In this document: in pieces, positions 1-7,941 of the stretch
How the letters are laid out: each line of letters begins with the position of its first letter
Position numbering within the stretch: the first letter of the stretch is position 1
NCBI GenBank assembly: GCA_031370485.1
Contig: JANMQK010000379.1
Coordinates: 1 to 18,683, forward strand
DNA from: JANMQK01 sp031370485
GTDB taxonomy: Bacteria > Acidobacteriota > Polarisedimenticolia > Gp22-AA2
Reading direction: 5' to 3'
Length of the DNA: 18,683 nt
Made by a program: the position numbers and the translations under genes
Notes under the pieces: model-generated
The model's input: only the letters and a program-made list of their open reading frames with translations
What the model was told of the DNA's origin: nothing
Database searches by the model: none

Positions 1-73
1 CGCCGAGGAGGAGCGCCAGGGCCAGGACTCCCCGCACCCGCGCCGCGCATCCCGGAAGTTTCATGCCCGCCAT
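1..73 (-). CDS. lptE: Probable LPS-assembly lipoprotein LptE, N-terminal fragment (runs off left edge)
   Basis: Only the first 24 codons are in the window. They encode a short basic N-terminus followed by a hydrophobic stretch (VLALALLLG), which looks like a secretion signal. The start is the ATG at 73-71, chosen because GGAGG lies 7 nt upstream; a second in-frame ATG sits three codons later at 64-62. The gene starts 29 nt after the leuS stop on the same strand, so it is probably co-transcribed. LptE, an outer-membrane lipoprotein that plugs the LptD translocon for LPS, commonly follows leuS (leuS-lptE-holA). The name therefore rests on gene order plus the signal peptide, not on LptE domain sequence, which is outside the window. 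Another secreted protein remains possible. Confidence 0.5.
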   Translation of the reverse strand, partial: MAGMKLPGCAARVRGVLALALLLG

Positions 74-102
74 GTCGAAGCCTCCGGTTGTTCCGCCGTC
101 TC

Positions 103-2604
103 TCATTGCGCCACGATGTTCAAGAGCCTGCCCGGCAGGTAGATCGTCTTGCGGATGGTGCGCCCCGCCAGGTGCGCTTCCACCCTTGCGTCCTCGCGCG
201 CCCTCCTGATCGCCTCATCCTCGGTGAGCGAGACCGCGGCCCTCAGGTGTCCCCGCAGCCGCCCATTGACCTGCACGACGATCTCAACCTCGTCCTCGCG
301 CAGCCACTCCGGCCGGGCCTCGGGCCACGGCTGGCGCCCGGCGCTCCCCTCCCCTCCCAGGCGGCTCCAGAGCTCCTCGCTCATGTGCGGCGCCAGAGGC
401 TGCAACAGGAGCGCCAGCGTCCGCGCCGCCTCCTTGAGATAGGGGTCGTCCCCCTCCCGAAACTCCGAAACGAAGTCCTGCATGGCGTTGAGCATCTCCA
501 TGAGGGCCGACACCGGCGTGTTGAGATGAAGCCGCTTCTCGAGATCGACCGTCACTTTGTCGATCGTCTGGTGGATCTTCCGGCGCAGGGCGGCCCGCCG
601 CGGGTCATCCCCGCCGTCACCCGGAGCGGGGAACGGCGCCCGGGCGAGTGTTGTGAACCTCGGCGCCAGAAGGCGCCACGTCTTCTCGAGGAACCGGAAG
701 CACCCCTCGACCCCCTGCTCGTTCCACTCCAGGTCCTTTTCCGGGGGAGCCGCGAACAGCGTGAAGAGCCGGGTTGTGTCGGCGCCGAACCGCCGCACCA
801 TCTCGTCGGGATCGACGGTGTTGCCGCGCGACTTCGACATGGCGCTGCCGCCCTTGAGCACCATCCCCTGGCACAGGAGGGTCCTGACCGGCTCATCGAG
901 ACGGAGAAGTCCCAGGTCGCGCAGCACCTTGGCGAAGAAGCGGCTGTAGATCAGGTGCAGGGTCGCGTGCTCGATGCCGCCGATGTAGAGATCGATCGGA
1001 AACCAGGCCGCGACGACCTCCGGGTCGAAGGGGGCCTTTTCGTTCGACGGGTCACAGTAGCGGTAGAAATACCAGGACGAATCGACGAAGGTGTCCATGG
1101 TGTCCGTTTCGCGCCGGGCGGGGCCCGCGCAGCGCGGACATCGCGTCTCGACGAACGACGCGAGGCGGGCGAGAGGCGACCCTCCCTCGCCGGTCAGGGC
1201 CACGTCCTCCGGGAGAAGAACCGGCAGGTCGCTCTCGGGCACCGGGACCACACCGCAGGCGTTGCAGTAGACGACCGGGATGGGCGTGCCCCAGTAGCGC
1301 TGGCGGGAGATCCCCCAGTCGAGGAGCCGGTACTGCACCAGGGGCCGGGCCATGCCCGCCTTTTCGCCGGCGCGCAGCATCTCCCGGCGGGCCTCCTCCG
1401 AGCCCTTCCCGGTGTATGGGCCGGACTCCGTGAGCCGGCCGTCCTCCACCATGGCGGAGGGCGGAGATGCCGCCGGGATGCCCCGCTCGTCCAGGACGAC
1501 CGTGCGGATCGGCAGTCGGTACCGGGTCGCGTATTCGAAATCGCGCTGGTCGTGCGCCGGCACCGCCATGACGGCCCCGGTGCCGTACCCCATCACGACG
1601 AAGTTCGCGACGTGCACCGGGACCCTGGCGCCGCTGTAGGGATTGACCACCTCGATCCCGGTGTCGACACCTTCTTTCTCTTCGGGCGCCGCGCCCGGGC
1701 GGGCCACCTCCCGGTTCCCCATGCGGCCCAGGAACTCGTCGAGCCGCGCCCTGTGCCGTCCGCCCGCCTCCACCCGCGCCAGGATCGGGTGCCCCGGAGC
1801 CACGACGCAGAAGGTGCAGCCGTAAATCGTGTCGAGCCGTGTCGTGAACACCTCGAGCGCCTCGCCCCCCGGCGCTCCGCCCGCTTCGACAATCGGGAAG
1901 CGGACCATGGCCCCCTCGCTTTTTCCGATCCAGTTGCGCTGCATCGCGAGGACCTTGTCGGGCCAGCCGGGAAGACTCGCGAGATCGGCGAGGAGCTCCT
2001 CGGCGTAGGCCGTGATCCGCAGGGACCACTGGTCCAGCTCGCGCCTCCCGACCTCCGATTCGCAGCGCCAGCAGCGTCCCCCCTCCACCTGCTCGTTGGC
2101 CAGCACCGTCTGGCACGAAGAGCACCAGTTCACCAGCCGGCGGCTGCGGTAGGCGAGGTCCCGCTCCAGCATCTTGAGAAAGAACCACTGGGTCCAGCGG
2201 TAGTACGCCGGCCGGTGCGCCGCGATCTCCCGCTCCCAGTCGTAGGCGAACCCCAGCCGGCGCAGCTGCGACGCCATGGCCGCGATGTTCTCGTTGGTCC
2301 AGCGCGCCGGATGGGTCCCGTGCTTGATCGCGGCGTTTTCGGCCGGCATACCGAAAGAGTCCCACCCCATCGGGTGCAGGACGTCGTAGCCGCGCATGGC
2401 GTAGAAGCGGGCCACCGCGTCCCCGATCGAGTAGTTGCGCACGTGCCCCATATGCAGCCGCCCGGAGGGGTACGGGAGCATCTCGAGACAGTAGAACTTG
2501 CGCCGCCCCGGGATCCGCGGGGCGGCCGCGGCGCGCGTGCACCGCCAGCGTTCCTGCCAGGCGCGCTCGATGGCGTCGAAGTTTTCCCTGTAGTCGTCCT
2601 GCAC
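103..2604 (-). CDS. leuS: Leucyl-tRNA synthetase
   Basis: An 833-aa cytosolic class Ia synthetase that charges tRNA-Leu with leucine using ATP. Visible landmarks: the HIGH box as HMGH at residues 51-54, in the family context PYPSGRLHMGHVRNYSIGD; a zinc-knuckle pattern CSSC (161-164) and CWRC (178-181) around TVLANEQV; the CP1 editing domain with TTRLDTIYG and GTGAVMAVPAHDQRDFEY; the KMSKS loop as AMSKSRGN near 588-595; and the C-terminal VQVNGRLRG segment seen in bacterial LeuS. Length is slightly below the usual ~860 aa. The start is a GTG at 2604-2602 because no ATG is in frame before the domain begins; the ribosome site is a weak G-rich tract. A probable promoter lies about 60-85 nt upstream. 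A secreted protein gene follows directly. The identification is certain; only the exact start is open. Confidence 0.98.
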   Translation of the reverse strand: MQDDYRENFDAIERAWQERWRCTRAAAAPRIPGRRKFYCLEMLPYPSGRLHMGHVRNYSIGDAVARFYAMRGYDVLHPMGWDSFGMPAENAAIKHGTHPARWTNENIAAMASQLRRLGFAYDWEREIAAHRPAYYRWTQWFFLKMLERDLAYRSRRLVNWCSSCQTVLANEQVEGGRCWRCESEVGRRELDQWSLRITAYAEELLADLASLPGWPDKVLAMQRNWIGKSEGAMVRFPIVEAGGAPGGEALEVFTTRLDTIYGCTFCVVAPGHPILARVEAGGRHRARLDEFLGRMGNREVARPGAAPEEKEGVDTGIEVVNPYSGARVPVHVANFVVMGYGTGAVMAVPAHDQRDFEYATRYRLPIRTVVLDERGIPAASPPSAMVEDGRLTESGPYTGKGSEEARREMLRAGEKAGMARPLVQYRLLDWGISRQRYWGTPIPVVYCNACGVVPVPESDLPVLLPEDVALTGEGGSPLARLASFVETRCPRCAGPARRETDTMDTFVDSSWYFYRYCDPSNEKAPFDPEVVAAWFPIDLYIGGIEHATLHLIYSRFFAKVLRDLGLLRLDEPVRTLLCQGMVLKGGSAMSKSRGNTVDPDEMVRRFGADTTRLFTLFAAPPEKDLEWNEQGVEGCFRFLEKTWRLLAPRFTTLARAPFPAPGDGGDDPRRAALRRKIHQTIDKVTVDLEKRLHLNTPVSALMEMLNAMQDFVSEFREGDDPYLKEAARTLALLLQPLAPHMSEELWSRLGGEGSAGRQPWPEARPEWLREDEVEIVVQVNGRLRGHLRAAVSLTEDEAIRRAREDARVEAHLAGRTIRKTIYLPGRLLNIVAQ

Positions 2605-2661
2605 CGCGCCCCCCCGCCCGCCACCGTCCCAAATGTACGCGGGATCGTTGATCGGTCGCTC

Positions 2662-2689
2662 ATTCTAGCAGGGTTCCCCGCCACAAAAA
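2662..2689 (-). promoter_or_regulatory. Probable leuS promoter (extended -10)
   Basis: Read on minus, an extended -10 TGC-TAGAAT (TAGAAT at 2667-2662, 5 of 6 to consensus) stands in a locally AT-richer patch. The -35 is poor: TTTTTG at 2689-2684, 16 nt upstream. Predicted transcription would start near 2655, giving a leader of about 50 nt before the GTG of leuS. That is too short for a T-box. Confidence 0.5.
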
Positions 2690-2750
2690 CGTCTCCGGAT
2701 CGACGCCACGTTGCAGGAACGTAACGCGCAAATCCATTCGCAGCGCCAAC

Positions 2751-2778
2751 TTGCGATTGTTTCCTCAGAACCTATATT
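2751..2778 (+). promoter_or_regulatory. Probable sigma70-like promoter of the seven-gene accessory operon
   Basis: TTGCGA (2751-2756), a 16-nt spacer and TATATT (2773-2778, 5 of 6 to consensus) lie in the only AT-rich part of the leuS divergent gap. Predicted start of transcription is near 2785, leaving a leader of about 33 nt. AGGAG at 2807-2811 sits 6 nt before the ATG at 2818. No other promoter-like site is evident up to 10270, so the seven genes probably form one transcript. Confidence 0.55.
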
Positions 2779-2817
2779 CGCCACGCCCGCGGCCCAGACG
2801 ACACACAGGAGAAGCAA

Positions 2818-3861
2818 ATGCCGGGATCCTCATCGCCATCGACAGGGTTCGCCGGAGTCGCGCTCGCGGAACCGGCGGCGGGGTTGCCGGGGCTTTTCGC
2901 GTCCCCGGCGCCGCATCCGGAGGCGCTGGCCCGGGCGCTGTCGCGCGTGCCTCCCGGGGACCTGCCGATCCTGCTCGACCGCATCGCGTTCCATCGCATC
3001 GACGGCCTTGCCCACCGCGCCCTGTCCCTTCTTCCCGCCGGCGAGGCGCATCCCTGGCTGAAGTTCACGCTGAAGCGCCGCCATCAGAGGCAGGCGGCGA
3101 GGGCGCTCGCCCAGGGTCTCGATCTCGCGGAGCTTCTCGACGCCCTCGACCGCGCCGCGGTGCCGGTCGCGGTGCTGCGCGGCCTGCGCGCCGCCGAATG
3201 GATCTACCGTGACCCCGGCGCCCGCCTCTTCGAGAACCATGACCTGCTCGTGCGGCCCGGGGATCTCCCGGCCGCCGGCCCGGTCCTGCGCCGCCTCGGA
3301 TACGAGGAGTGCGCGCCCAGGTCGTTCCGCCGCGGCGGCACGCGGGTCGACCTGCACGTCGGCGGCCCGCGGACGCGCGGATCATTCATACCGTTTTCCG
3401 TCGCCTCCCTGTTCGCGGAAGCGCTCCCCGGTCTCGTCGCGGGCGCACCGGCCCTGCTCCTCCGTCCGGAGGACGACCTGGTGCTCCTGAGCCTCGACCT
3501 GATCCGCCGCTCGTTCGGCCGGCTGTTGGAGATCGCCGACCTGGGTCATTTCCTGGCGGCGCACGGGCGAATGATCTGCTGGGAGGCGGTGAGACGTCGC
3601 GCCGACTCGGCGCGGACCCTTCGCCTGGTGCAGCTGGCCCTGGCATCGCCCGCCGCCGTGGGCGTGTGCGCCCCCGAGGCGCTCCACCCGGGCGCCCTCG
3701 ATCCCGTGGAGGGGTTCCTCCTGAGGCGCGCCCTCGAGTTGCGTCCCGTCGCCCTGTCCGGACAGATCCTGCTTGCCCTCGCGCGGCCGATCGTCGCAGG
3801 CGAGGAGACCCCGGCCGTCGTTTCCTTCGGGCGACGCCGGGACGTCCGGAGCGCATCGTGA
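2818..3861 (+). CDS. Nucleotidyltransferase family protein (NTP_transf_5-like), altered Asp motif
   Basis: A 347-aa protein resembling the uncharacterised nucleotidyltransferase family PF14907. Around residues 105-181 it shows the family pattern: helix (ELLDALDRAAVPVAVLRGL), a Y-RDPG-R-turn (130-136), the LV-x-PGDL strand-helix, L--LGYE, and VDLHVGG (177-183). Where the family normally has a D-I-D-L-L-V metal-binding motif, this protein reads ENHDLLV (139-145). The second Asp (D142) is kept but the first is Asn, so catalysis is doubtful. The first ~35 residues are low-complexity. The ATG has a good ribosome site (AGGAG, 6 nt). It is first in the operon and overlaps the HprK-like gene by 4 nt. 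In many genomes such proteins sit next to an HprK-related kinase and a small PqqD-like protein; no PqqD-like gene is seen here. Substrate unknown. Confidence 0.75.
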   Translation: MPGSSSPSTGFAGVALAEPAAGLPGLFASPAPHPEALARALSRVPPGDLPILLDRIAFHRIDGLAHRALSLLPAGEAHPWLKFTLKRRHQRQAARALAQGLDLAELLDALDRAAVPVAVLRGLRAAEWIYRDPGARLFENHDLLVRPGDLPAAGPVLRRLGYEECAPRSFRRGGTRVDLHVGGPRTRGSFIPFSVASLFAEALPGLVAGAPALLLRPEDDLVLLSLDLIRRSFGRLLEIADLGHFLAAHGRMICWEAVRRRADSARTLRLVQLALASPAAVGVCAPEALHPGALDPVEGFLLRRALELRPVALSGQILLALARPIVAGEETPAVVSFGRRRDVRSAS

Positions 3862-4787
3862 ACGTCGAGCGCAACCGTCCGCTCATCCTCGAGATAGCCG
3901 GGATTGGGCTGGAGATTCGATCCTCCGACCCGTCGATCCCGATGGCGGTCGGCCCTCCTCACGTTCCCTTCCTTGCCGAAGCGCCCGGAAAGGACTGCGC
4001 CCTGGTCGTCCTGGGCCCCTCGTCCGAGCGGGCCGTACGCCGCTCCGGCGGCAGGCCGGTCTTCGACACCGGGTGCATCTGGCGCATCGAGGAGACCGGG
4101 GAGGGGCATCTCCTGACCCTCCGGTCCCCCCGGTTCGGCCGCGATCCCTACCTCTCCGTCGAGTTCGACCGGGAGTACAGCCAGGGAGAGGGTGAGACGC
4201 TGCCCGGCGGGCCGCATCTCGACCAGGGCATGATCCACCCGTTCGTCTCGCCGTTCGACGAGGTGGTCTTCCTCGCCCGGCTCGCGCGTGGCCGCGGCGT
4301 CCTCGTGCATGGCTGCGGGGTGACCTACCAGGGACGGGGCATCCTGTTCCTCGGGACATCCGGCTCGGGGAAGACCACGATCGCAGGTTTCTGGAAGAAT
4401 CTCCCCGGTGCCGTGGTCCTCTCCGACGAGCGGATCGTCATTCGCAAGGAACCGGGGGAATACCGGATCTTCGGGACCCCCTGGAACGCTGGCGGGGGGA
4501 GCGCGGCGCCCGCCTCGGCGCCGCTCGAGTCGATCTTCATCCTGGAGCAGGCGCCCCGGACCATTCTCGCCGACATCTCCTCCTCCTCGGCAGTCGCGCA
4601 GATGATGGTCCGCGCCTTCCCGGCCATGTGGGACCAGGAGGGGCTGGAGTTCGCGGTCCGCTTCCTCGCACAGCTGTCGGAGCAGGTGCCCGTGCGGCGG
4701 CTGCAATTCCTTCCGGATGTCTCCGCGGTGGAGTGCGTCCTTGCCGACCTCACTTCGGGGGAGGCGGCCCGCGAAGGCACCCGATGA
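3858..4787 (+). CDS. HprK-related P-loop kinase
   Basis: A 309-aa soluble protein whose C-terminal half resembles the HPr kinase/phosphorylase P-loop domain. It has a strand-turn GVLVHGCGV before an intact Walker A GTSGSGKT (166-173), then VVLSDERIVI (187-195) and GTPW (206-209), the pattern found in HprK-related kinases of exopolysaccharide and lasso-peptide loci. The N-terminal ~130 residues are not recognisable; HprK-related proteins usually have a divergent N-domain. The start is the GTG at 3858, which overlaps the preceding TGA as GTGA. The open frame extends further upstream, but that part lies in another frame under the nucleotidyltransferase gene. The likely role is phosphorylating a protein, peptide or small molecule; the substrate cannot be told. 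HPr itself is not encoded in the window. Unlike several neighbours, its nucleotide-binding residues look intact. Confidence 0.8.
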   Translation: MNVERNRPLILEIAGIGLEIRSSDPSIPMAVGPPHVPFLAEAPGKDCALVVLGPSSERAVRRSGGRPVFDTGCIWRIEETGEGHLLTLRSPRFGRDPYLSVEFDREYSQGEGETLPGGPHLDQGMIHPFVSPFDEVVFLARLARGRGVLVHGCGVTYQGRGILFLGTSGSGKTTIAGFWKNLPGAVVLSDERIVIRKEPGEYRIFGTPWNAGGGSAAPASAPLESIFILEQAPRTILADISSSSAVAQMMVRAFPAMWDQEGLEFAVRFLAQLSEQVPVRRLQFLPDVSAVECVLADLTSGEAAREGTR

Positions 4788-5170
4788 GAAAGGTCCTGGT
4801 GGTCGACGACGAAGCGCCCATCCGCGAGGTCCTGATCGAGTTCCTGACCGACCACGGATACGAGGCGCACGGCGCCGCGAACGGAAAGCAGGCCCTGTCC
4901 CTCATCGAGAGTCTCCGCCCTCAAGTGGTTCTTCTCGATGTCTCGATGCCCGGGATCAGCGGGCTCGAGGTGCTCGAGAGCCTTCGCGGGAGGGCTCCGG
5001 CGCCCGCGGTGATCATGATCAGCGGCCACGCCGATCAGGACATCGCGCTCAAGGCCCTCGAGCTGGGTGCCTACGACTTCATCCAGAAACCCCTCGACTT
5101 CCGCTACCTCGAGCGAACGCTGCTCGCCAAGATCGTGACCCTCGAGCCTGCGGAATCCACGCTTTCGTAG
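4784..5170 (+). CDS. Stand-alone CheY-like response regulator receiver
   Basis: A 128-aa single receiver domain with all phosphorylation residues: acidic pair D8/D9, phosphoacceptor D52 in LLDVSMPGISG, S80 and K102 (QKPLD). No output domain follows, so it would act by binding a partner once phosphorylated. Its ATG overlaps the kinase stop codon as ATGA, with GAAGG about 6 nt upstream. The next gene begins 12 nt downstream. No histidine kinase is encoded in the window, so the phosphodonor is unknown. Position suggests it controls the GspE/HD fusion protein that follows, but this is inference. Confidence 0.93.
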   Translation: MRKVLVVDDEAPIREVLIEFLTDHGYEAHGAANGKQALSLIESLRPQVVLLDVSMPGISGLEVLESLRGRAPAPAVIMISGHADQDIALKALELGAYDFIQKPLDFRYLERTLLAKIVTLEPAESTLS

Positions 5171-5182
5171 GGGCGTCCGGAC

Positions 5183-7531
5183 ATGGCGCGCGACTCAATG
5201 ACCGCACTCGGATCCAGCCACGACGAAGCGCCGCCCGCGCCACCGTACCTCCTGGCCGAACGCCAGAACGCGATCTTCGTCGTGGGGGGAGACCCCGGGC
5301 CCGCGGCGACCGTGCGCCACCTCACCGACCGGGAGATCGTGCCGGTGAGGATCGCGGCGAGCGCCGCGGAGATCCGCACCGCCGATTTGCTGCCGGAGTC
5401 CGGGGGCCTGCCCTGGCCGCGGGTGGCCCCGAGACCCGATCTTCTCGTGCCGCTCGTGTCCCGCCTGATGTCCGGGGAGCATGCCGAGATCCTGATCCAG
5501 CCGGACCGCGACGGGTTGGAAGTCTTCCTGATCGCCCACGATGGCAGCGAGCAGCCGCTGGCCGTCCCCCCCATGGACGCGCTCGGACTCCTGGCCGCGC
5601 TGTTCGGTCTCGTTCCTCGCGGGGTCGTGAGGACCGGATCCGCCCGCCCGGCCCGCGCCCTGCTGTCCTTGCGGCCGTCGGCGACACCGGGCGGTTACCG
5701 GGCGCGCCTGGCGGGCACCGTGCCGGGCCCTTCCCCGGCCGCGCTGGCGGATCTGGGTATGGCCCCTTCGATGATGGAGTTCCTGTTCGCCTTCCTGGAG
5801 CAGCCCACGGGCCTCCTCCTGGCCTCAGGGACACCCGGCTCCGGCCGCAGCACAACGCTGGGTCTTCTGGCCGCGGACCTCGCGCGGCGCGGACTGCGCG
5901 GCGCCCTTGTCGGTCCGGCGGAGGCGCATGAAGGGGCGGGCCCCAGGCTGGAGTGGCTGGCGGACTCCCCCGCCGCCTGGCCCTTCGCGATGGGACAGCA
6001 CCCCTACCCGCCTGATTTCGTGCTGATCGATCGAGTCGCCCGCCCGGCGGACGTCGTGTTCGCGGCGCGTCTCGCCTCGACCGGCGCCTTCGTGCTGGGC
6101 GCGGTGCCCGGAGCCGATCCGGACCTTCTTGCGCGGAACGTGATGGCGGCGAGCCAGGCCGCCTCCGTCTCTCAGGTGCCGATCACCGTGATCGGTCAGG
6201 CTCTCGTCCGCACGGTCTGCCACGGCTGCACGACCTGGGAGACCCTCCCCCCCGCCAGGGCGCGCCGACTGGGCCTGCACCCCCGCGACCTGGCGCAGGT
6301 CGAGCGGTCCGGCGGGCTGGCGGTGCCGGCGGGCAAGGGATGCGCCGAATGCTCCGGCACCGGAGCCGCGGGCCTGACCGGGGTCTTCGAGATCGCCGCC
6401 CCCGACGGAGGCGGCGCCGTCCTTCCCCGCATGCGCGAGGATGGATGGCGCAAGGCGATCCGTGGCATCGCCCTCGTCGAGGATGTCGCCGCCCTCCAGG
6501 GCGTCCATCGCGGGATGCGCTCGCTGCGCGAGGTGGCGGCGCTCGCGGGAGAGCCGGCCGGGCCGACCGGACATGACCGGGCGGGTCATAATGCACCCGC
6601 CACCGCGGTGGGAGCTTCCGCGTCCGCGGGTGCGTCCGAGGCCGCTGCTCCCGGCGCGACGCCGGGGATCGGCGAGGCCGACCTCCTCGCGGCGCATTTC
6701 CGCGAGGCCCGGAGCGGCCAGCCGGTCGATCCCGGGTTCATCCCGTCTCTCGCCGGCGTCCTCGCGACGCGCGGCGGCGGCACGACGCCCATCGAGGAGT
6801 TGCTCCTCCCGATGGCAGGGTTCGTTCTCGCGCGCCATTCCATCAACACCGCGCTCATCGCGTCGCGCATCGCGAGCACGGCCGAGCAGGGCCCGGCGAC
6901 CGGGGAAGTGGCCCTGGCGGGACTGTTGCACGACGCGGGGTTGATCGAGGCGGGCATCGATCCGGGCGCTGAACTTCCGCCCATCCTCTCGGAGGAGGCC
7001 CTCGACCCCGGCGAAGCGCGGTTCAGCCCGGGGCGGGTCCTCCGGGCTCTCGGACTGGGGCAGGAGTCCCTGGCGTCGCGCATCGCCGAGGCGCATGCCT
7101 GCCTGCGCCTCGAACGCGCTCCATCGGAACGGCCGCGCGCCGACCTGGCTTCGCAGGCCGTGGCGATTGCCTGCCTGCTCGACCTGACGCTTCACGGTCC
7201 CCGGGAGCAGCGTCCCGCCGACCTGCACGAGGTCACCTCCCTGGCCATGTCGCGGCACGGGGCCCGCTTCAGCCCGTCCCTGTTCCGGGCGCTTCTCCGG
7301 GCGCTCCCGATCTTCCCGGTCGGGGCCTTCGTAGAGCTGAGCACCGGCGACCTCGCGCGCGTCGTGTCGCAGAACGAGGAGAACTACTTCCGCCCTCGTG
7401 TCGAGATCACCGCGACGGCGGCCGGAGAGTGCGCCCGCGGGCGCAGGGTCGTGGACCTCGCCCGCACGCCTTTCCTGCACATCCGGCAGAGGGTCGTCGG
7501 CGCTTCCCCCGTCTCGTGGGAGCGCGCGTGA
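5183..7531 (+). CDS. GspE/PilB-like ATPase domain fused to an HD-GYP-like domain; NTPase motifs degenerate
   Basis: A 782-aa fusion. Residues ~80-455 follow the type II secretion/type IV pilus ATPase order: a degenerate N2 domain (85-165), the helix LGMAPSMMEF before a P-loop GTPGSGRS (216-223), a PD-hhhh strand (PDFVLIDR, 277-284), and a GspE-type zinc tetracysteine module (C346, C349, C387, C390) ending in TGVFEI. Catalytic residues are lost: Arg222 replaces the Walker A Lys, the Walker B Glu/EIRD is DRVAR, and the His box (TLHTN) is AVPGA. An Ala/Gly-rich linker (460-495) leads to an HD domain with the minimal tetrad H552, H583-D584, D667, and the HD-GYP tail FPVGAFVELS...RVV (711-728), but no GYP or HHE signature. 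Likely cytosolic and regulatory. ATG start 12 nt after the receiver gene; weak ribosome site. No secretin or pilin genes are nearby. Confidence 0.82.
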   Translation: MARDSMTALGSSHDEAPPAPPYLLAERQNAIFVVGGDPGPAATVRHLTDREIVPVRIAASAAEIRTADLLPESGGLPWPRVAPRPDLLVPLVSRLMSGEHAEILIQPDRDGLEVFLIAHDGSEQPLAVPPMDALGLLAALFGLVPRGVVRTGSARPARALLSLRPSATPGGYRARLAGTVPGPSPAALADLGMAPSMMEFLFAFLEQPTGLLLASGTPGSGRSTTLGLLAADLARRGLRGALVGPAEAHEGAGPRLEWLADSPAAWPFAMGQHPYPPDFVLIDRVARPADVVFAARLASTGAFVLGAVPGADPDLLARNVMAASQAASVSQVPITVIGQALVRTVCHGCTTWETLPPARARRLGLHPRDLAQVERSGGLAVPAGKGCAECSGTGAAGLTGVFEIAAPDGGGAVLPRMREDGWRKAIRGIALVEDVAALQGVHRGMRSLREVAALAGEPAGPTGHDRAGHNAPATAVGASASAGASEAAAPGATPGIGEADLLAAHFREARSGQPVDPGFIPSLAGVLATRGGGTTPIEELLLPMAGFVLARHSINTALIASRIASTAEQGPATGEVALAGLLHDAGLIEAGIDPGAELPPILSEEALDPGEARFSPGRVLRALGLGQESLASRIAEAHACLRLERAPSERPRADLASQAVAIACLLDLTLHGPREQRPADLHEVTSLAMSRHGARFSPSLFRALLRALPIFPVGAFVELSTGDLARVVSQNEENYFRPRVEITATAAGECARGRRVVDLARTPFLHIRQRVVGASPVSWERA

Positions 7532-7941
7532 GCGCCTCGCGCCTGGCGGGGCAGGGGCAGGCCGCGACGGAGACCGATGTCGTCCGGGAGACCCTGCTCG
7601 AGCCGGGAGGGATCCTGGTCGTCCCGGTGGACGATTCCACCATGCGTCCCTGCCTCGTCCCCGGGGACCTGGTCGAGGTAGTGCCGTTTCTCGGCTTGCC
7701 GCGCCCGGGGCAGATCGTCGTGGCCAGGGTTTCAGGAAACTTGGTGGCCCGGCGCCTGGAGAGCGTCGAGATGATCGGGGGCCGCCGCCGCTACCGCCTG
7801 CGCGGAGACGCCGGCACGGAACCAGTCGCTGGGGTCCTCCGGGAAGATCTGCTCGGGCGAGCGGTGGCGGTTGTTCGCCAGGGCCGCCGGATGGGCGTTG
7901 TGGACCGGACCGCCGTCGGCCGGCGACCGGCCCGGCGGTGA
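7528..7941 (+). CDS. S24/S26 peptidase-like protein with non-canonical active site
   Basis: A 137-aa protein with the beta-fold signature of LexA/signal-peptidase-type proteins: TMRPCLVPGDLVEV (38-51), PGQIVVARV, then YRLRGDAGTEP (89-99) matching the box that ends in GD. The residue before the Met of the S-M-x-P motif, normally the nucleophile Ser, is Thr38 (a Ser is one position earlier). The strand that normally carries the catalytic Lys or His reads NLVARRLE. No membrane segment or signal peptide is visible, so it is not an ordinary leader peptidase. It could be an inactive fold-carrier or a Thr-dependent protease. The start is the GTG at 7528, overlapping the upstream TGA by 4 nt; the longer frame upstream lies under the fusion gene. 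It overlaps the next gene as GTGA. Confidence 0.65.
   Translation: MSASRLAGQGQAATETDVVRETLLEPGGILVVPVDDSTMRPCLVPGDLVEVVPFLGLPRPGQIVVARVSGNLVARRLESVEMIGGRRRYRLRGDAGTEPVAGVLREDLLGRAVAVVRQGRRMGVVDRTAVGRRPARR

Noticed and set aside
2605..2655. T-box or leader peptide controlling leuS
   Set aside because: The leader is only about 50 nt, with no T-box core and no Leu-rich short frame.
88..2724. An 878-codon open frame on plus, opposite leuS and longer than it
   Set aside because: It mirrors leuS in antisense, has Arg/Pro/Gly-rich composition and no recognisable domain; such frames are common opposite GC-rich genes.
3309..3857. N-terminal extension of the HprK-like protein to 492 aa
   Set aside because: It lies in another frame inside the nucleotidyltransferase gene and reads as Arg/Pro-rich noise; GTG 3858 with GTGA overlap is better.
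5183..7531. A working type II secretion or type IV pilus ATPase
   Set aside because: The Walker A Lys, Walker B Glu and His box are all replaced, and no pilin, secretin or inner-membrane platform gene is in the window.
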